The position numbers and the translations under genes are program-made. Shown here one piece after another: positions 10,401 through 22,983 of a DNA stretch of 64,000 nucleotides. Source of the stretch: Balanoglossus misakiensis. Lineage: Eukaryota > Hemichordata. The notes under the pieces were generated by a model that ran no database searches, was not told the DNA's origin, and was given only the letters and a program-made list of their open reading frames with translations. Location: positions 2,232,001-2,296,000 of the forward strand of contig CM082595.2 in the NCBI GenBank assembly GCA_040954595.2, in the 5' to 3' direction. The stretch's first letter is position 1. Every line of letters begins with the position of its first letter.

Positions 10401-13317
10401 AGCTGTGGTTTCAAGTTGCTAAAGTATATCAGTGTGGCATTTGTGAATGCGCCTAGCTAAGCCGCACAAATTACCTGCTTATACTTCTTTTACCTTTAAT
10501 ACCATGCCTGCCCAAATGGTGTGTGTCCCTATACAATATACATATCCCGCCTATTCGTTTCGGAAATTTCGCATACCCCATTATGAAATAGTAGTAAAAT
10601 ACATTCTTTTAAAGCAAACGACACGAGAAACCTGTAGTGGACACATGCAGTGACATCAATTGTACTCTAGGTTTCTTTTGTGTGGATATGGGCTACTAAT
10701 ATTAAACAACAATTACCAGACCTATAAAAATTGAAGCGTATACACAGCCGGAGTCATTGATCTATCCCCGCGATCAATTCCAGGCAAATATCAAATTGAC
10801 CTTTTACTAAAAACCACGGCTACCATTAAAACAACCTGAAATGATAGCACACGTGTGTGCACCAATCTTTGGCTAAAAGGCTGCACTGCACTTCTTTTGT
10901 TTGTTAAGCTGAAATGTGTACAGCCAACGGCGTGTTTCCATGTCATTCATCTATCCAAAACATTCCATGGATCACTTTTTATCCGATTTAAATAGCTACA
11001 CGATCATCATTTTAATACTTAAGAGAAAATTGTTAGAGGGGGTCCCCCTACCTTAATAGTTCTGATCATAGTAACTGCTGGGTATCAAAATGTCATTATT
11101 TGCATTTTAACTAGTTTTTCCCCAAACAAAGAATATTTTAATAGCGTTTTTGTATTGTGATTTTGCTCCGTGTCATACGTCACTCGTCATACTACAAGTG
11201 GATTTCCACAGCATGTTGTCTTGGTGACCTGTAAGCTCTTAATCTTTCCAACTGACTGATCTGTGGAGACTTGACTCCGTGAATTAGGATAAAGCCAACA
11301 GAAGGCATAACTGACAAGTGTACTTGTGTGTATAAACTTGATGGTCCATTGATGAGGTGTAGGCGTCAGCAGTAGTACGTATACAAGTTGAAGCTATAAG
11401 TGGACTCTTATATGCGAAAATACTGAATGATTTCGACGACAAGTAACAAACGCTGTAGAAAATAGCCATCATTTTTGAAATATAGAAATAGGAAATTAAT
11501 ATTGACGAGATGGCAAACTAGAAATGTAACATACTGAAAGCTTACACAATACCAAAAATTACTCAATCAATTAGACTCTGGCACAGTAGTTGTTCCTCTT
11601 GATATTCCAGCTATGCATTATATGTAAATTGATATCATACATGCAGTCTTAGAACCAGACTAGCCCTTGGCAAGCACTGGCGTATAAACTAAACCAATTC
11701 AATTATTGGAAACGTAGCAAAAACAACAGGGAACACCTGTATATGTTAAGAGCCTATAAAAATCATAAAAATTCTGAGCAATTAGTTCGCTAGGTAATGT
11801 GATGTAATATCTTGGAGAGGTTTGTACTTTCTTGCACAAAAAGTTCATAGCAAACGTCATTTGGAGTGTGGGCGTCGCACTGTACCCTTAGATACCTGAG
11901 AAGACATCTTCTGCCAAAGAATCACAGGGCGCTCGATCTCCCAAAAATAACAATAAAAATATTTTTGGACAGCTTAAATTTCTGGTTGTTGTTGTCGTTG
12001 AAAATGATAACGATTAGATATTAAAAAAAATATTGGGAGTTCGTTCCTACTAGACGTTTCCATATGCTGTCTTTTTGAAAGCAAAGAAGAAAACACGTTG
12101 TTCTCGTGTTCTGTCTTGTTTTCGTAAACAGTTATAAATCTACTACTTTATTTTTTCTCTCTATAGAATTAAAACTTTAAAACTGAGATTTGCGGACACA
12201 TTGAATTTCAAATTCGAGACAATTAGCTCTCTCATTACAGATTTTAATTCTCATTTTAAGAGAGAATAATTTACAGTTGCCTCGAGCAGAATAGGACAAG
12301 TCTAAGACTTTTGATTTTCGGGGAGCTTCTACCCTAAGGGAGCAATATTTTCTTATCGCGTTTCTAAACGTGACGCCTGACAAGATAGATCGGTTTTAGA
12401 TAAAAAAAGAACAAAAAGCGAAACTCCATGAACAGAACAGATATCATCTTGTAGGTTGTGTACGTGGAGTGCTTGAAACCAAAGATGACTAATGTTTGAA
12501 GGCTTAATATGACGGTATTCTTGACAATGTCATAATCAAGATCTGGCTTGGACACTTCCGTGCACCAGGTGCATTGATGTCTGTAGTCAATCGCATCACA
12601 AGGTCGTGGAGAACACTATACGGACAAAACCAAGGTCTGGCGGAAATTAAAACTATTTCCTTGCTCTAGAAAAAAGTCAACGGTGATCGAACTATGACTG
12701 CAATTAAAAAGACAGACAATCCCAATATAATTTAGACGCGAGTGCATTGCGCATCTTTAGGCAAACACGCAAAAAGTCAGTGAGGTTGAAATGTTTAGCA
12801 TCATTCAGAACCTACCTGCGATGACGAGTGATGTATTTCGTTTGGTGAACAAAGTTGGGTATCTTTGTGGGTGCACGATCAACACGTATCGGTTAATACT
12901 GATGGCACCCAGCGACATCACCGAGGCGATGAACGTGTTCATGTTGATGAAGCCGAGCGCAACGCAGAGCCCGTCGGTGAAGATCCACCTGCCGGAGATG
13001 ATGGCCGCGATGGTCATTGGCATGTTGACGGTGGAGACGAGGAGATCAGCGCCGCTGAGACAGAGCACAAGTGCGTTGGAGGTCTTCCGCAGCTGTCGAG
13101 ACTGTACAACGACCATCCATAGGAGGAAATTGCCAACTATCGCGACGAGGCAAATTAGCGCCAGGATTATAGCTTCGATGATGCGCTCAGCCACGGGTAT
13201 TATCCCTGGCGGGTCGGGCGAAGGCGTAACAGAGGGAATAACATTGAACGTGTCTGATATCGCGAAGGAGGTGCTTTCTGCCATCTTTACACGCAGGTTC
13301 ACGCACCATCGAGTCAC
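7445..13317 (-). CDS. Orphan rhodopsin-family (class A) GPCR, two exons
   Basis: Exon 1 (13317-12816) and exon 2 (8076-7445) join in phase 1 with a clean donor (GCAG/GTAGG) and acceptor (TTCAG/GTGTC), giving 377 residues. Met12 at 13284 is an equally good start. Seven helices are visible. TM1 has VGNFLLW (61-67), TM2 LSGADLL (87-93), and TM3 ends in NRY (142-144) in place of DRY. Cys118 can pair with Cys196 or Cys198 in loop 2 (QSFCFCNW). TM5 has GGPCGMMTFSY (217-227) and TM6 has SWMPF (299-303), a CWxP variant. TM7 has NPIIY (337-341), followed by a basic helix 8. The third loop (about 235-285) is basic and Arg/Lys-rich, typical of G-protein coupling. NRY recalls melatonin-type and moody-like receptors, but NPxxY rather than NAxxY argues against a true melatonin receptor. 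The ligand is unknown. There is no cleavable signal peptide. The last residues TISVATTAT are a Ser/Thr-rich tail. Confidence 0.9.
8880..8922. repeat. Short inverted repeat with TTTTCGCG arms
   Basis: GCTTATTTTCGCG at the left faces CGCGAAAAT and ATAAGC at the right around a 9-base spacer. The TTTTCGCG motif also recurs inside the TA-flanked element at 40414-40609, so this may be a relic of that family. Confidence 0.45.
9221..9308 (+). repeat. Dispersed repeat, GCGAGATCTCGCG family, copy 1
   Basis: The tract runs from TTTTCTGAACTTCAAGAGACC through GCGAGATCTCGCG to CATTCTCATGCGACGCAGGAC. It aligns with 14621-14709 and more weakly with 29821-29900. A second GCGAGATCTCGC lies at 9429-9440, possibly the other end of the same element. 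Confidence 0.65.
12195..12345 (+). repeat. Old copy of the ~240 bp dispersed family (family 3)
   Basis: It shares with 53305-53543 the order TTTCAAATT.GAGACAATTA, then a TTTT.ATTCTCA.TTT block, then AGAGA.TAAT, TTGCCT.GAGCA and TTGATTTTC. It is diverged and its ends are unclear. Confidence 0.55.
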
Positions 13318-13573
13318 AGAACAGAGGTTGCCACCGTGGACATGATCACCACGAAGTTGCCGGCTGTCATCTTATCCAGCGCACACATGAAACTGTTCCA
13401 ATTATACTGTCCAATATCGGAGGTACATTACGACATTGCCAGGAGACCGGAAAAACGCCCCCATGCTTAAGATCAGAAAGTTTAATCCGTCTCGTCTAGA
13501 AGAACAGCGTCGGACCTACACCGGATGTGGCGTATCCAGGGTATACGTAGGCTTTTCTGGGCGAGGGAATTGG

Positions 13574-13672
13574 GATGATGACGACGATGATGACGATGAT
13601 GATGATGGTGGTGGTGGTGGTGGTGGTGATGGTGGTGGTGGTGATGATGATGATGACGATGATGATGATGAT
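13574..13672 (+). repeat. Trinucleotide microsatellite (GAY/GGT)n
   Basis: About 100 bp of GATGAC, GATGAT, then GGTGGT, then GATGAT triplets. It lies about 260 bp upstream of the GPCR start codon. Its apparent Asp/Gly frame is a by-product of the repeat. Confidence 0.9.
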
Positions 13673-14620
13673 TTTGCGAGTTTTTGTGCTTTTGTCATTT
13701 TTCGACATTTTTCATAGGATATAACTCATGAAAATTGTCAAAATATAACAAGTGCCCGACTTTGTGAGAATTTTTGTGTTTTTTTGTCATTTTTTGTACT
13801 CTGTACTGACGCCTTCCTCTTTGATACGTGCATCAAGTAAATCTTGCTGACAGCGTTTGATGAAAATGTTTAATATGAAAAGGTCGAAAGACGACAGGCA
13901 AAATTAACATATTGAGATTGAAGTCGCCGATAGCAATAAAACAAATCCAACGTGCGTATTGGGCGATGAAAATCTTTCGATCCAGGGGCCATCATCTTCG
14001 TGTGCCGCGGAGCCGTTCATTTTATTCGAGTGATGGAGATATGAGGTGGACCAAGTCGGTTGCTTATCCATCCAGAGTCGGGGTTTCATTATGTAGCACC
14101 AAGGGGTAAAGTCATCACATAACTTTGAATATAGCAGGAACTCAGTTCCGAGAAAAAAATGACATAAGAAGTAGCTATCAGCTGTGTTTTGAGTTCTCTT
14201 ACACGACACAATCGGGTGCAACGAAATCGTGATACCGGCATTTTAGAGTTTTGAAACTAAGACTGAATGTATTGAGTTGGAAAACGTTCAACGATTTGTA
14301 ATTTCCGGTAAAGATAACTGGAAAATAAATGCGCAAAACTGTTACATTACCCAGGGATAATGAAGAAAATACGGAATGAAAGAGAATGTAATCGCTAAAA
14401 GCGGAAAATAATAAAGATGGGGTTTATTTTTCGGTTTCTGTAGGAAAAGATCATAAAATTAATCAGGAGAGTGGCATTATATTGATTTACAAAAGGTGCA
14501 TTGTATTACTGACTATTCTCGTCAAAATATATAATGCACTACACAGATACAGTATTTCAATTGTGATCATATCTTGTAATCTTCAGAAAATGATTTTCAC
14601 AAAACGATTTTGTACAATAT

Positions 14621-14709
14621 ACCATTTTCTGAACTCCCTGAGATCCTGCGAGATCTCGCGTGTCTAGGCAGTTTATATGGGAGGGTACATTCTCATTTGA
14701 CACAGGACA
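14621..14709 (+). repeat. Dispersed repeat, GCGAGATCTCGCG family, copy 2
   Basis: The tract ACCATTTTCTGAACTCCCTG, then GCGAGATCTCGCGTG, then CTAGGCAGTTTATATG and CATTCTCATTTGACACAGGAC, parallels copies at 9221 and 29821. Confidence 0.65.
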
Positions 14710-17700
14710 CGATTCCAGAAACTGGAGGTATTGTGAAACTCTCCTTTTTAAAGGCAATTGTTGTTTTTTTATTGTACATATCAACTAAGTCTTTCATATG
14801 TTTACCTCCCAATATCACTGCACATTGAAACAAGATGGCCGAATGAAGTCTTTTGACGTCACTTCCGGTGCTGCGATCGTGGGTCCGTACAGAGACAAGA
14901 TAAAAGGTATAGCTTTAGTCCATAGTTTAGACAATTTCTCACTCTCAGCAGTGAAGTCTTTCAGCAGTGACCTTCGCCCCCAGTTTACCTACGCATCTTG
15001 TTTTCCCAAGTGCCTCTAGCACATAGTAATTGCGTCAATTTTTCAACAAAGAAACGCGCACTGTTTTTTTTTCTTTGAACAAAAAAACAACAACCAGAGC
15101 TGTCTCATCCGCTACATTTCCGTTACTCTATTATTTATTGTGTATGGTCATTCACAAAACCAACATCTTTTATCGTCCTCTGCTTGATCCGTCGCTGCGT
15201 TCATTAAACTCCCTGGATTCGCCGAATCGATACAAGACTTGCTGCAATTAGATTTATTTCAGCCTTTTGACCATTGTCTCTCATCCTTTTGACTGGAAAT
15301 CTGCACATGTTCCTATGCGGAAAAAAAATTGCAAAGCCGGTCACGGTGGACTTTGACTAAATCAACTAACGCTACTTTCAATCTGTTACTTAGCAACCAA
15401 ATTGTTGGCCATAAGCATTTCAACATAGTGGATGGAAAATCCGTCCGCATCAGCAGTGACTTCATTAAAAAGTGAGCGTTTCTCTATCTCTGGCATACAT
15501 GTATGTCAAGTGTAAAAAAGTATGCCTCGTTCTTCACATCAATGTTCAATTATTGCCAAGCTTCTTAGCAGCTGCGGCACAAGACGACGACACAGACTGA
15601 AAGCGAGAAATACAATCACCTCTTTATCCTTGTGTCAGAAATCGCCCATTACATTGGTAGCATTTGCGCTAGTGTAAAGCGAAATTACAGGCGAATATTT
15701 GACAGGAAACATGTCGTGTGGTGATATGCCATTTAGTCGTCGTGTTTCTCTGTGAATCAAGTTTGGATGTCGTCGCGTCTGCGTCTGCGTGTATGGGTCC
15801 CATATGAGACACAGTGGCATTTTGAACAAATGTGAATGTACACACTTGAAAGGAATACAATATTTTAATTTGTAAAATTGTTCGGCTATGACGCGGATGA
15901 CAGAAGGACGTGCGGCATTTCAGCCACACATCAGTCTATATATTGGTCCTAATATTTTACCTGGAAGCAAAACAGCCACGGATTATATATCTTATGTTTT
16001 GTGTCGCGTTTTAAGTCTTCGATACAATTCTTATCTTTTGAATAGAAAATGAGTCCGTGTTTTGTAAAAGTTTCCATAGCAACGAGTAAACCTTTGCCGG
16101 TGATCTTCCTGTTGATATCATTACGACACCAAAGGCACCAATTGTTTAATTTACTCCCCTTTCAATAACATGAATAAACCCTCATTAAAATGTCCATAAT
16201 AGCTGGAAATTACATACTCATTACAGTGTGTATAAGTACCGTTGAAAAGAGCCGCTGTTTTTAAGGGGACATTAGCTTTAACTTTTGGTTTTATTTACAG
16301 TATGGTTGTTCTGTGTACCAAATGCAATGTCTTGTTCTACTCCAAACAGCATTCTAATATACCCAGTAAATTTCAGGTAATATCAAAACTATAATATGTT
16401 TGGTTAAGGTTAATGGCATCTCGGGCAATAGCTCGTAAATTAAGAGTAGGTCCATTAATATTCGTATTCCTCAAGATCTGGGTGACTTTTTACCCTTAAA
16501 ATGTTGCCATGGCAAAATGAGGATCGTTTTGGAGAAAATGACAAAGTTCGTTACTATCATCAATCTCATATCTTGCCAGTGGCATCCCGTTGAAAACTTT
16601 GAGCTACTGGTACATCACGTGATACGGCCCTGGCAACATACATTAGTTGTTTGTTTCTGCGTGTATTTGGCAACGTGTCTCACTCACAGCCACGTGCTTC
16701 CACCAAAAGGGGAAAGCATGTCCCAGATGGGCACATTACCACAGGAAGTGTCAGTCGCCCTTGTAAGACCCCCCCTCTTCAAATTAGTGTGGTTTTATTG
16801 TCATTATCATCTAAAAGGTTAGATAGATCGCGAGATTCTCTTCCGCCAATTTTTCTTGGGCAGGAAATAAATCATACCGTATCCCATTAACTAATTGCCT
16901 TGTAATTTAGCCTTACTCTGGCGCAAATGTAAATCACCAATGTTTTTAACGGACAGTCCTTGATATTAAGTCCTATGATAATATCACCAACTCCGGACGT
17001 GATCGTGCACATGGCCTCGCACATGTCTTTCGTTGAAATGTGTTAAGATTTTCTTTCCAATTACCCAGATGTCGATATCCCTTGGTAATGCATGACAAAA
17101 CAAATAATTAATTGGGCGTCAGGAGATTTTCAGTTGTGTATGTGACGTTTTATAATTTAGTCTTGCACAAAGGTGATACTATAAGTAACCTTCAAATCAA
17201 AAGCTACGATGCCTTAATAATGAGATAAAGTTTTGTAAATGCACCTCGTGTCTGAAGCGCCCTCAGTGGCTAGACCAGCACGGGTAAGTGTAACAGCCAA
17301 TAGTGAAATTGCATAGTAAAACGAACGATATGGACATAGATGGCGCAATTTTAAGTATGATCACATTCAGCCTTTTATTCTTATATAGAGGTATACAAGT
17401 GTGTAACTGTACTTTACAGGGTTCTAATTAAAATAAAAGTTATTGGACTGACTAGTTCTGTACACATTTATAAACCTTCCTAATGCAGAAATTGTCAAAT
17501 ATCTGAAATCTGATAATAAAGTGAAATGCACAATGACACATTAATTCGTCAAAAATCTATTGTAATATGCTACCCAGATCTTATTGTGTAAATTAACTTT
17601 AAAATTTGAATACATAATGATTTGAATAATCTAACTTTCACATGGTTAGAACAATGAGAAAGTTTCCACGAATATACAGCAAGTGTATGTTTTATATCAT

Positions 17701-18229
17701 CGTCTACACATCAGCTAAGTATAAAACACCAAGATGTAAAATTGATACAAATTCAGAAAGTTTCATCTCATGAAGTTTATTTGTATTATATATTAGGCAT
17801 GCTTAAACATTTAAAGTTCCTAGGAATTACAATCAAATTTGTTTTCTGTGATCAAATAGTGTTAGAATCGGGTGAAAAACATGTAAACCTGTTCTGCTCT
17901 AGCGCCAACTATCGTCATAGTTGAAGTTTCGGTTGTTTAAGGGTCGTCACAGGTGATTGGTTATTCATCATGTTCATTTCACGGAATACAAACAGCGTTT
18001 TCATTGGTCTATTTTACGACTGCATGACCTTTTGACCTGTACAGCTCAGGGTTATCAAGGGGTTGACTTACATTCGCTAAACGTCGGTTGCCGTCGTGTA
18101 TTTGATGAAATCGTCAACATTCTCCAGCAAGATCAACTTATAGCGTGTTTCTGTAGAGGGCGAGGAAGACCATTCTTAGCAAGTCGAGTCTACAGATCGC
18201 TGTGAAGGAATTTTATTCCGATTTTGTGG

Positions 18230-18415
18230 GCTCCGCCATTTTGAGCCAAAAGATCGGTAGTCGAGTGAAATCGACATATTTCTGCCACACGTGTGTATAT
18301 AATCGCTGAGTTTAAGTGATACGACCATAATTTCTCTTGACAGCGAAGATCGACTGACTTCTCACTGAAGATCGGTGTTGTAGCGGTCCCGTTTTTATCA
18401 CAGGACGGCTGAAAG
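18230..18415 (+). promoter_or_regulatory. Candidate promoter and leader exon (TATATAA with GT donor)
   Basis: TATATAA sits at 18296-18302, just after an E-box CACACGTGTG and about 60 bp after a CCGCCATTTTG (YY1-like) block. A start site near 18327 would give a non-coding exon ending at 18415, where CTGAAAG meets GTTAGT, a good donor. CpG content here is higher than around it, and an ETS-like CCGGAAGTG lies at about 18680. This would be the start of a plus-strand gene with a long first intron. It is an inference from motifs only; no downstream coding exon is certain. Confidence 0.35.
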
Positions 18416-19044
18416 GTTAGTTTTGTGCGAATTCTGTAGACGTAGTCATGTATGTTTATGTTTCACTAAGATGATAAGACACCGTCGAGTTGATCCGCCA
18501 ATGTTGACGTGAACTTGAAAGGCGTCCCTCCGTCTGACAACCTTGATCGTTCAAGATTAAGATATCCACCGTATTATTACATGCACAAATGTACCAAAAA
18601 CTGTTCGTGTACAACAGTGTCGTAACATATATCGAAGTTATGCCGTCATCAATGCGCTGCGTACGATCTCTCTTCGGCCGCCCGGAAGTGCGCGCCCAAT
18701 CTGTATTGGAAATTACTCTGTATGGGTGAACATATTTCCGATTCTGGTGTCATTCAGGAAGCCAGTGTCATTTCCCGATAGTATCCTTATTCGATAATCT
18801 GTCTAAACGGGTCGATGATATGTCAGATGTGTTTTACACACTCTAGTCCGAGTCGAGGAGCTGGATTATAATGGCTTCTCCCAGGCAAAGTTGTTAGATT
18901 AAAATACTGTAGTCTTTATAGCAATCACAGCATAGTGGCCGGAACAGTTTTGACTACTGTGCGCAGGGAGGGAGTGAAGGGTTTTGCTGCGCTGTGGGAA
19001 TCCTGAAAATTGAGCTGTGTTTTCTCAAGTTGGCATAGTCATCC

Positions 19045-19113
19045 ATGGTGTGGTCCAATCCATTGCTGACTATGGCAAACTTGTACATCTACAGAGAGAT
19101 GAAGAGGAAAAAG
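19045..19113 (+). CDS. Candidate first coding exon, unrecognised
   Basis: An ATG opens 23 codons (MVWSNPLLTMANLYIYREMK and three more basic residues) that end exactly at AAAAAG/GTTAAG, a fair donor, in phase 0. The acceptor would be TTTTCTCAAG ending at 19029. It lies 0.6 kb after the candidate leader exon ending at 18415. The basic end is plain; no family is recognised and chance cannot be excluded. Confidence 0.2.
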
Positions 19114-21139
19114 GTTAAGACTTCTTTCTATGAATACACCGTATATGTGAATCTAGTATTATATATAATATAGGGTTGCTTGTCTGGGCTCTGACAAAAT
19201 CATGTAGCCATGTGTGGATTCAGACATGTTTAATGATAATAGTGAACAAAAAAACATTTCTCATCATTAAAAATATGTCAAAAGAAAGAACTGCACACGA
19301 GCATGGATACCAGACTTGAGATAACCAGCAGAAAATTTTGAATTCTCAATAATTGACGCAAATTCCGTGAGCGTTCTTTCTCATCTTGTTTTGTCACATT
19401 AAAATGCACTTCTTTTTCTCCAGTGTTTATTTTCGTTTCTCTCCTCCACTTATAGTCATGACCACAGGGTCAAAGGTCACCCAACCACCCTTGGAATGTT
19501 GGGCGGGCTTGCAGTTTTGGCATGTAAATTTATGTGAAGCACCACACCGAAGACACAAGGTCACTATGATCAGTGCCAGCCTAGAATCTAGCTGAGTGTT
19601 GCCAAGTGCTGTTCAGACTAAAGCCTGAACACCCAGCTAGGTTGTAGGCTGAGTTAGACAGAAATCACTGAATGAGATGATATTTATTAAAAGCACAGTA
19701 CATGTTGACCCCTCTGCATAATTTCAGTAAAAAGTAAACACGTTCTGTGAAAATTTAAACAAATGTGCAGTCACCTCTGTGTTAATTCCTAAACAAACCA
19801 AACAGCCACTGTAATCACATGTCAATGGGTCTGTAAATTGGTCTGTACTGGTGTGTCAATATTTGTGATGGGAGGCAATACATCACAAGATCCCATCTAC
19901 AGAAGTTTAGCAATAGCCTTGGGATGATGCTAGACTTTGCCAGTGATGTACATGGGTGTTGAAACAAGCCCTGCAAAATGGTCCATCTTATGATTTTAAT
20001 TACACCCACCTGATTGCTGCACACCTGCCTGAGTGTCCATAATTCTCCTGGATTTAAGCTTTTGAAATAAATAGTTGGCATGGCGATAGGCATGCTGTGT
20101 AAATGTACAATCTAAATCGCAGCATCCAAGTATCCCATCATTAGTGATCGACCAGGACCTGCAAGAGAATATGAACTCTTTATCAAACATGAATGATTTG
20201 AACTATAAATGCTTTCAACAGAGTCATGTATTTCAAGACTTACAGGGGCAAAGTTGATCATATTTTGTTGTTATTTTGGACATTATGTCTCATACCAGAA
20301 GCTATTTATTTTATATTTGCTGCATTCATTGACCCGTGTCACAGAGTGAAACAGCCAGACCATCTGTCATCGCTCAAGCTTTCTTCAACTCATTTTTTTT
20401 GGCATACATGACACGCAAACGACATCCTGACCTGTAGTGTTTCCATAAAAAAATGTGCATTCATAGGATTTTATGTGTTACTCTACAAACAGGAAGTTGT
20501 TTGGTTTGATGACGTCTATCAGACTAGATTTAGCCGATTTAGCGAAGTCTTCGAAACTATGCTACAGTATGTTTTACATGGTTTAATGTATAATTTTTTA
20601 GCTTTTATGTACATGTATGAGTAGAATATTTCTATAAGTTCTGAGATCACGTAAACTGCTTGTCTGCTTTCATGAACGGATGCAGGTTATGTACTGACAA
20701 AAGAATGGTTTGTGTTCATTGAACAGTAAAGACACCTGCCTCTGTGTACAGCTACATTTTACCAGCTACTTTTAGCAATTCACCATGAAATTGAATATTT
20801 CTTGCCCACTGTATTTATGGGACCTTGCAGATATGTCAGACGAAATACCCTTTTCTTTGGACAAGGACATGTCTGTGGAGACAGCTAGAGTATTGTTTGT
20901 TTGCTTGTTGAATTTATCTTACAAGTGGCTTTAGGATAAATGTCTAGTTGAGTCTTGAGGACAATTCATGACAGTAATTCAAGGAGCAAATACTGACAGG
21001 GGAAAAAAGAAAATTGGATTACCGGTTGATTGGGTGAATATCTTGTCTGTCTTCTGCTTTCCTGAGGAAAATCATCCTCTGTCAATATGGCGCATGTTTT
21101 CAAATTATCCAAGTGGCAATGTAGCTGTGTTGATCTTCA
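19114..21139. other. Non-coding stretch with one notable hairpin
   Basis: No coding potential is recognised here. The imperfect hairpin at 19578-19650 is described separately. Confidence 0.5.
19578..19650 (+). ncRNA. Candidate pre-miRNA-like hairpin
   Basis: Arm 19578-19600 pairs with arm 19628-19650: AGCCTA, mismatch, AAT, CTAGCTG, mismatch, GTGTT against AACAC, CAGCTAG, GTT, TAGGCT. That makes 21 of 23 positions paired (one G-U) around a 27-base loop. Size, two isolated mismatches and arm length are those of a microRNA precursor. An inner GTTCAG/CTGAAC stem (611-616, 625-630) competes with the loop. I recognise no known mature sequence. A relic of an inverted-repeat element is the main alternative. 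Confidence 0.3.
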
Positions 21140-21510
21140 GACTGTAACCTAGGGGTTTGGCAGCATCTTGAGTTCAACTGTAGCATTCAAGTTCAAGTCT
21201 TCAGCCAGTGTTTGAGCAGAAAACCAGGCACACACATGCACAGATGCAGTAGAACTTCAAATAAAAACTTCTATGGGGATTTTCCAGCCCCCTGAGATCC
21301 AGTGAATTTTTCTGTAGCATACAAGTTGGTTTTCAAGTCTTCAGTGCAGCAGCTTTGCCTGTTGACCAAGACCCAATCCAGGAGCAGGCTGACAGGCACA
21401 CAGAAAAATACAGCTCAGTAGACTAGGAGTTTTCCAGCACCCTGAAATCCACTGAAAGTGACTGTAGCATGAGCTTTCAAAGACTGCAGTCTCCTCCATG
21501 AAATGCAAGG
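21140..21510 (+). repeat. Degenerate tandem repeat, about 2.5 units of ~140 bp
   Basis: Three successive blocks share TTTxCCAGCAxCCTGAxATCC, then CTGTAGCAT, then CAAGTCTTCAG or a close variant, and a CAGxCAGTAGA tail. They begin near 21150, 21280 and 21425. Units are diverged, so the array is old. Confidence 0.55.
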
Positions 21511-21863
21511 CTGGAATGAACAGTTGAAGCAGAAAACCATTCATAAAATTCGGCGTGAAAAATAACTGTCCAATTGCAAGTGCAGAGACAAACAAAAGGG
21601 GGGGGGTGTAGAGTGAGGTGATAATGAATGCAAAGATGGTCTTCTGGAAATGGGATGTTATATGTAAAATATGACAGAGTTGTGGTCCTGCTGAAGTCTG
21701 AAGTTACAGCCCCAGTAACTCTAACTTCTGGATATGTTTCAGTATTTTTCTTCAGTGTATCAAACCTATTTGCTGGCCAAAATGATAGTTACCAATAAAT
21801 CCTAGATTTTTTCTGTTCATATTTACAACCAGTTGCATGTGCTGGAAGTTGTATTCTTTACAA

Positions 21864-21963
21864 CCCTTTCATCACAATGGTTTGGTCCAAACCTATTGTT
21901 TTCTATAGTGAAGTTAGACCTCTCTACATGTACTGTATACAGGAAAATGGGGATGAAAAGGTT
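21864..21963 (+). mobile_element. MITE family 1, diverged copy
   Basis: It begins ACAACCCTTTCATCA and continues with GGTCCAAACCTATTGTTTTC and GACCTCT, ending GGGGATGAAAAGGTT. It follows the order of the intact copies but carries a small insertion in the middle and degenerate ends. Confidence 0.6.
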
Positions 21964-22983
21964 CTGTATGTTTGTATGTGTGTTTTTATTTTACAATTAC
22001 ATGCAAGAAATAAAGTTGCACGATTAAAATGTTCAAAATTGAATCCTGGGTGTCAGAGGCATTTTGTAGCTCAGTTATACTCTGAACAGTTTATTTTTAG
22101 AGTAATACCTAGCATTTAAAAAAATTTAACAATTAAAAAAAAATTGACTAGAAAAGAGCTGAGGCCTCAAATATAGGTTGTGACTCAGGAACTGTTGTCA
22201 AGGCTGATATTTTTAAGAGACTGATCTGGAAATCTTGCAGAAAATTATTCATGAGATTTTCAAAGTACAGAAGAGGACGTTGGCGCAGGTGTATTCACCA
22301 CTTGTGTTCCACAACCTCCTTTGAATTTCAATTCCGATCATTCTGACCTTGAAGTTGAAAATTAGCAAGCTGATCATATCACAGTTGGGCCCGGTAATTG
22401 CTAACGCATTTCCCAGGTAGCGATAACACCAAATTGTCAATTATTTCGTCGGCACCCGGTAAATTGTAACAAATAATTTGTACCAATCAGAGTGGCTGTT
22501 ATATATATGCTTGTTTTCACTGCTAACGTCTGTTTCAAGGTGATGGTTAAGTCAACTGAACAGGTTACATTTCAAACCAGAACCACAGAATCCTTTCGTA
22601 AATCGAACCTATTAACCAGAATGCATTGTTCGCGGTGAACCACTCAACCTGTTTTATCTGGTTTTAATTTTTAATCAGATATATTCAAATCTAATAAACT
22701 GTATTGCGATATTCCGTATTCATTAATCTGCGTGCGAAATTTAATAACTGTCAACATGTATTTAATTTGTTCTCAGACTGAGATTACGTCGGAGGCAATT
22801 TTAGGAATGCCTTTCTGGCCGGTCCCAAGAGGTTGCACGAATTCCGTGTTTCTGAAGAACCCATAATTTAAGCCGTTTAACATTTGTAAGGACTGTTCAA
22901 CTACAAAGGAAACTAGTGCTATAGGTTGCTCCTCCTACATGCATATAAACTTAACTCAAATGCATGTATTCTGTTCAAATGTT

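Larger units (their letters stand above)
8077..12815 (-). other. 4.7 kb intron of the GPCR gene
   Basis: The donor is at 12815 and the acceptor ends at 8077. The intron contains a short inverted repeat at 8880-8922, a GCGAGATCTCGC-family repeat near 9221-9440, and an old copy of the 240 bp dispersed family near 12195-12345. I see no further coding exon; the open frames inside have no recognisable features. Confidence 0.75.
13318..18200. other. Stretch upstream of the GPCR without a recognised gene
   Basis: It contains the GPCR 5' flank, the trinucleotide tract at 13574-13672 and repeat copy 14621-14709. Scattered open frames under about 105 codons are within the number expected by chance for AT-rich DNA, and none shows a family motif. 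Confidence 0.55.

Noticed and set aside
13436-13717. Asp/Gly-rich and Ser/Pro-rich frames
   Set aside because: They are translations of the trinucleotide microsatellite.
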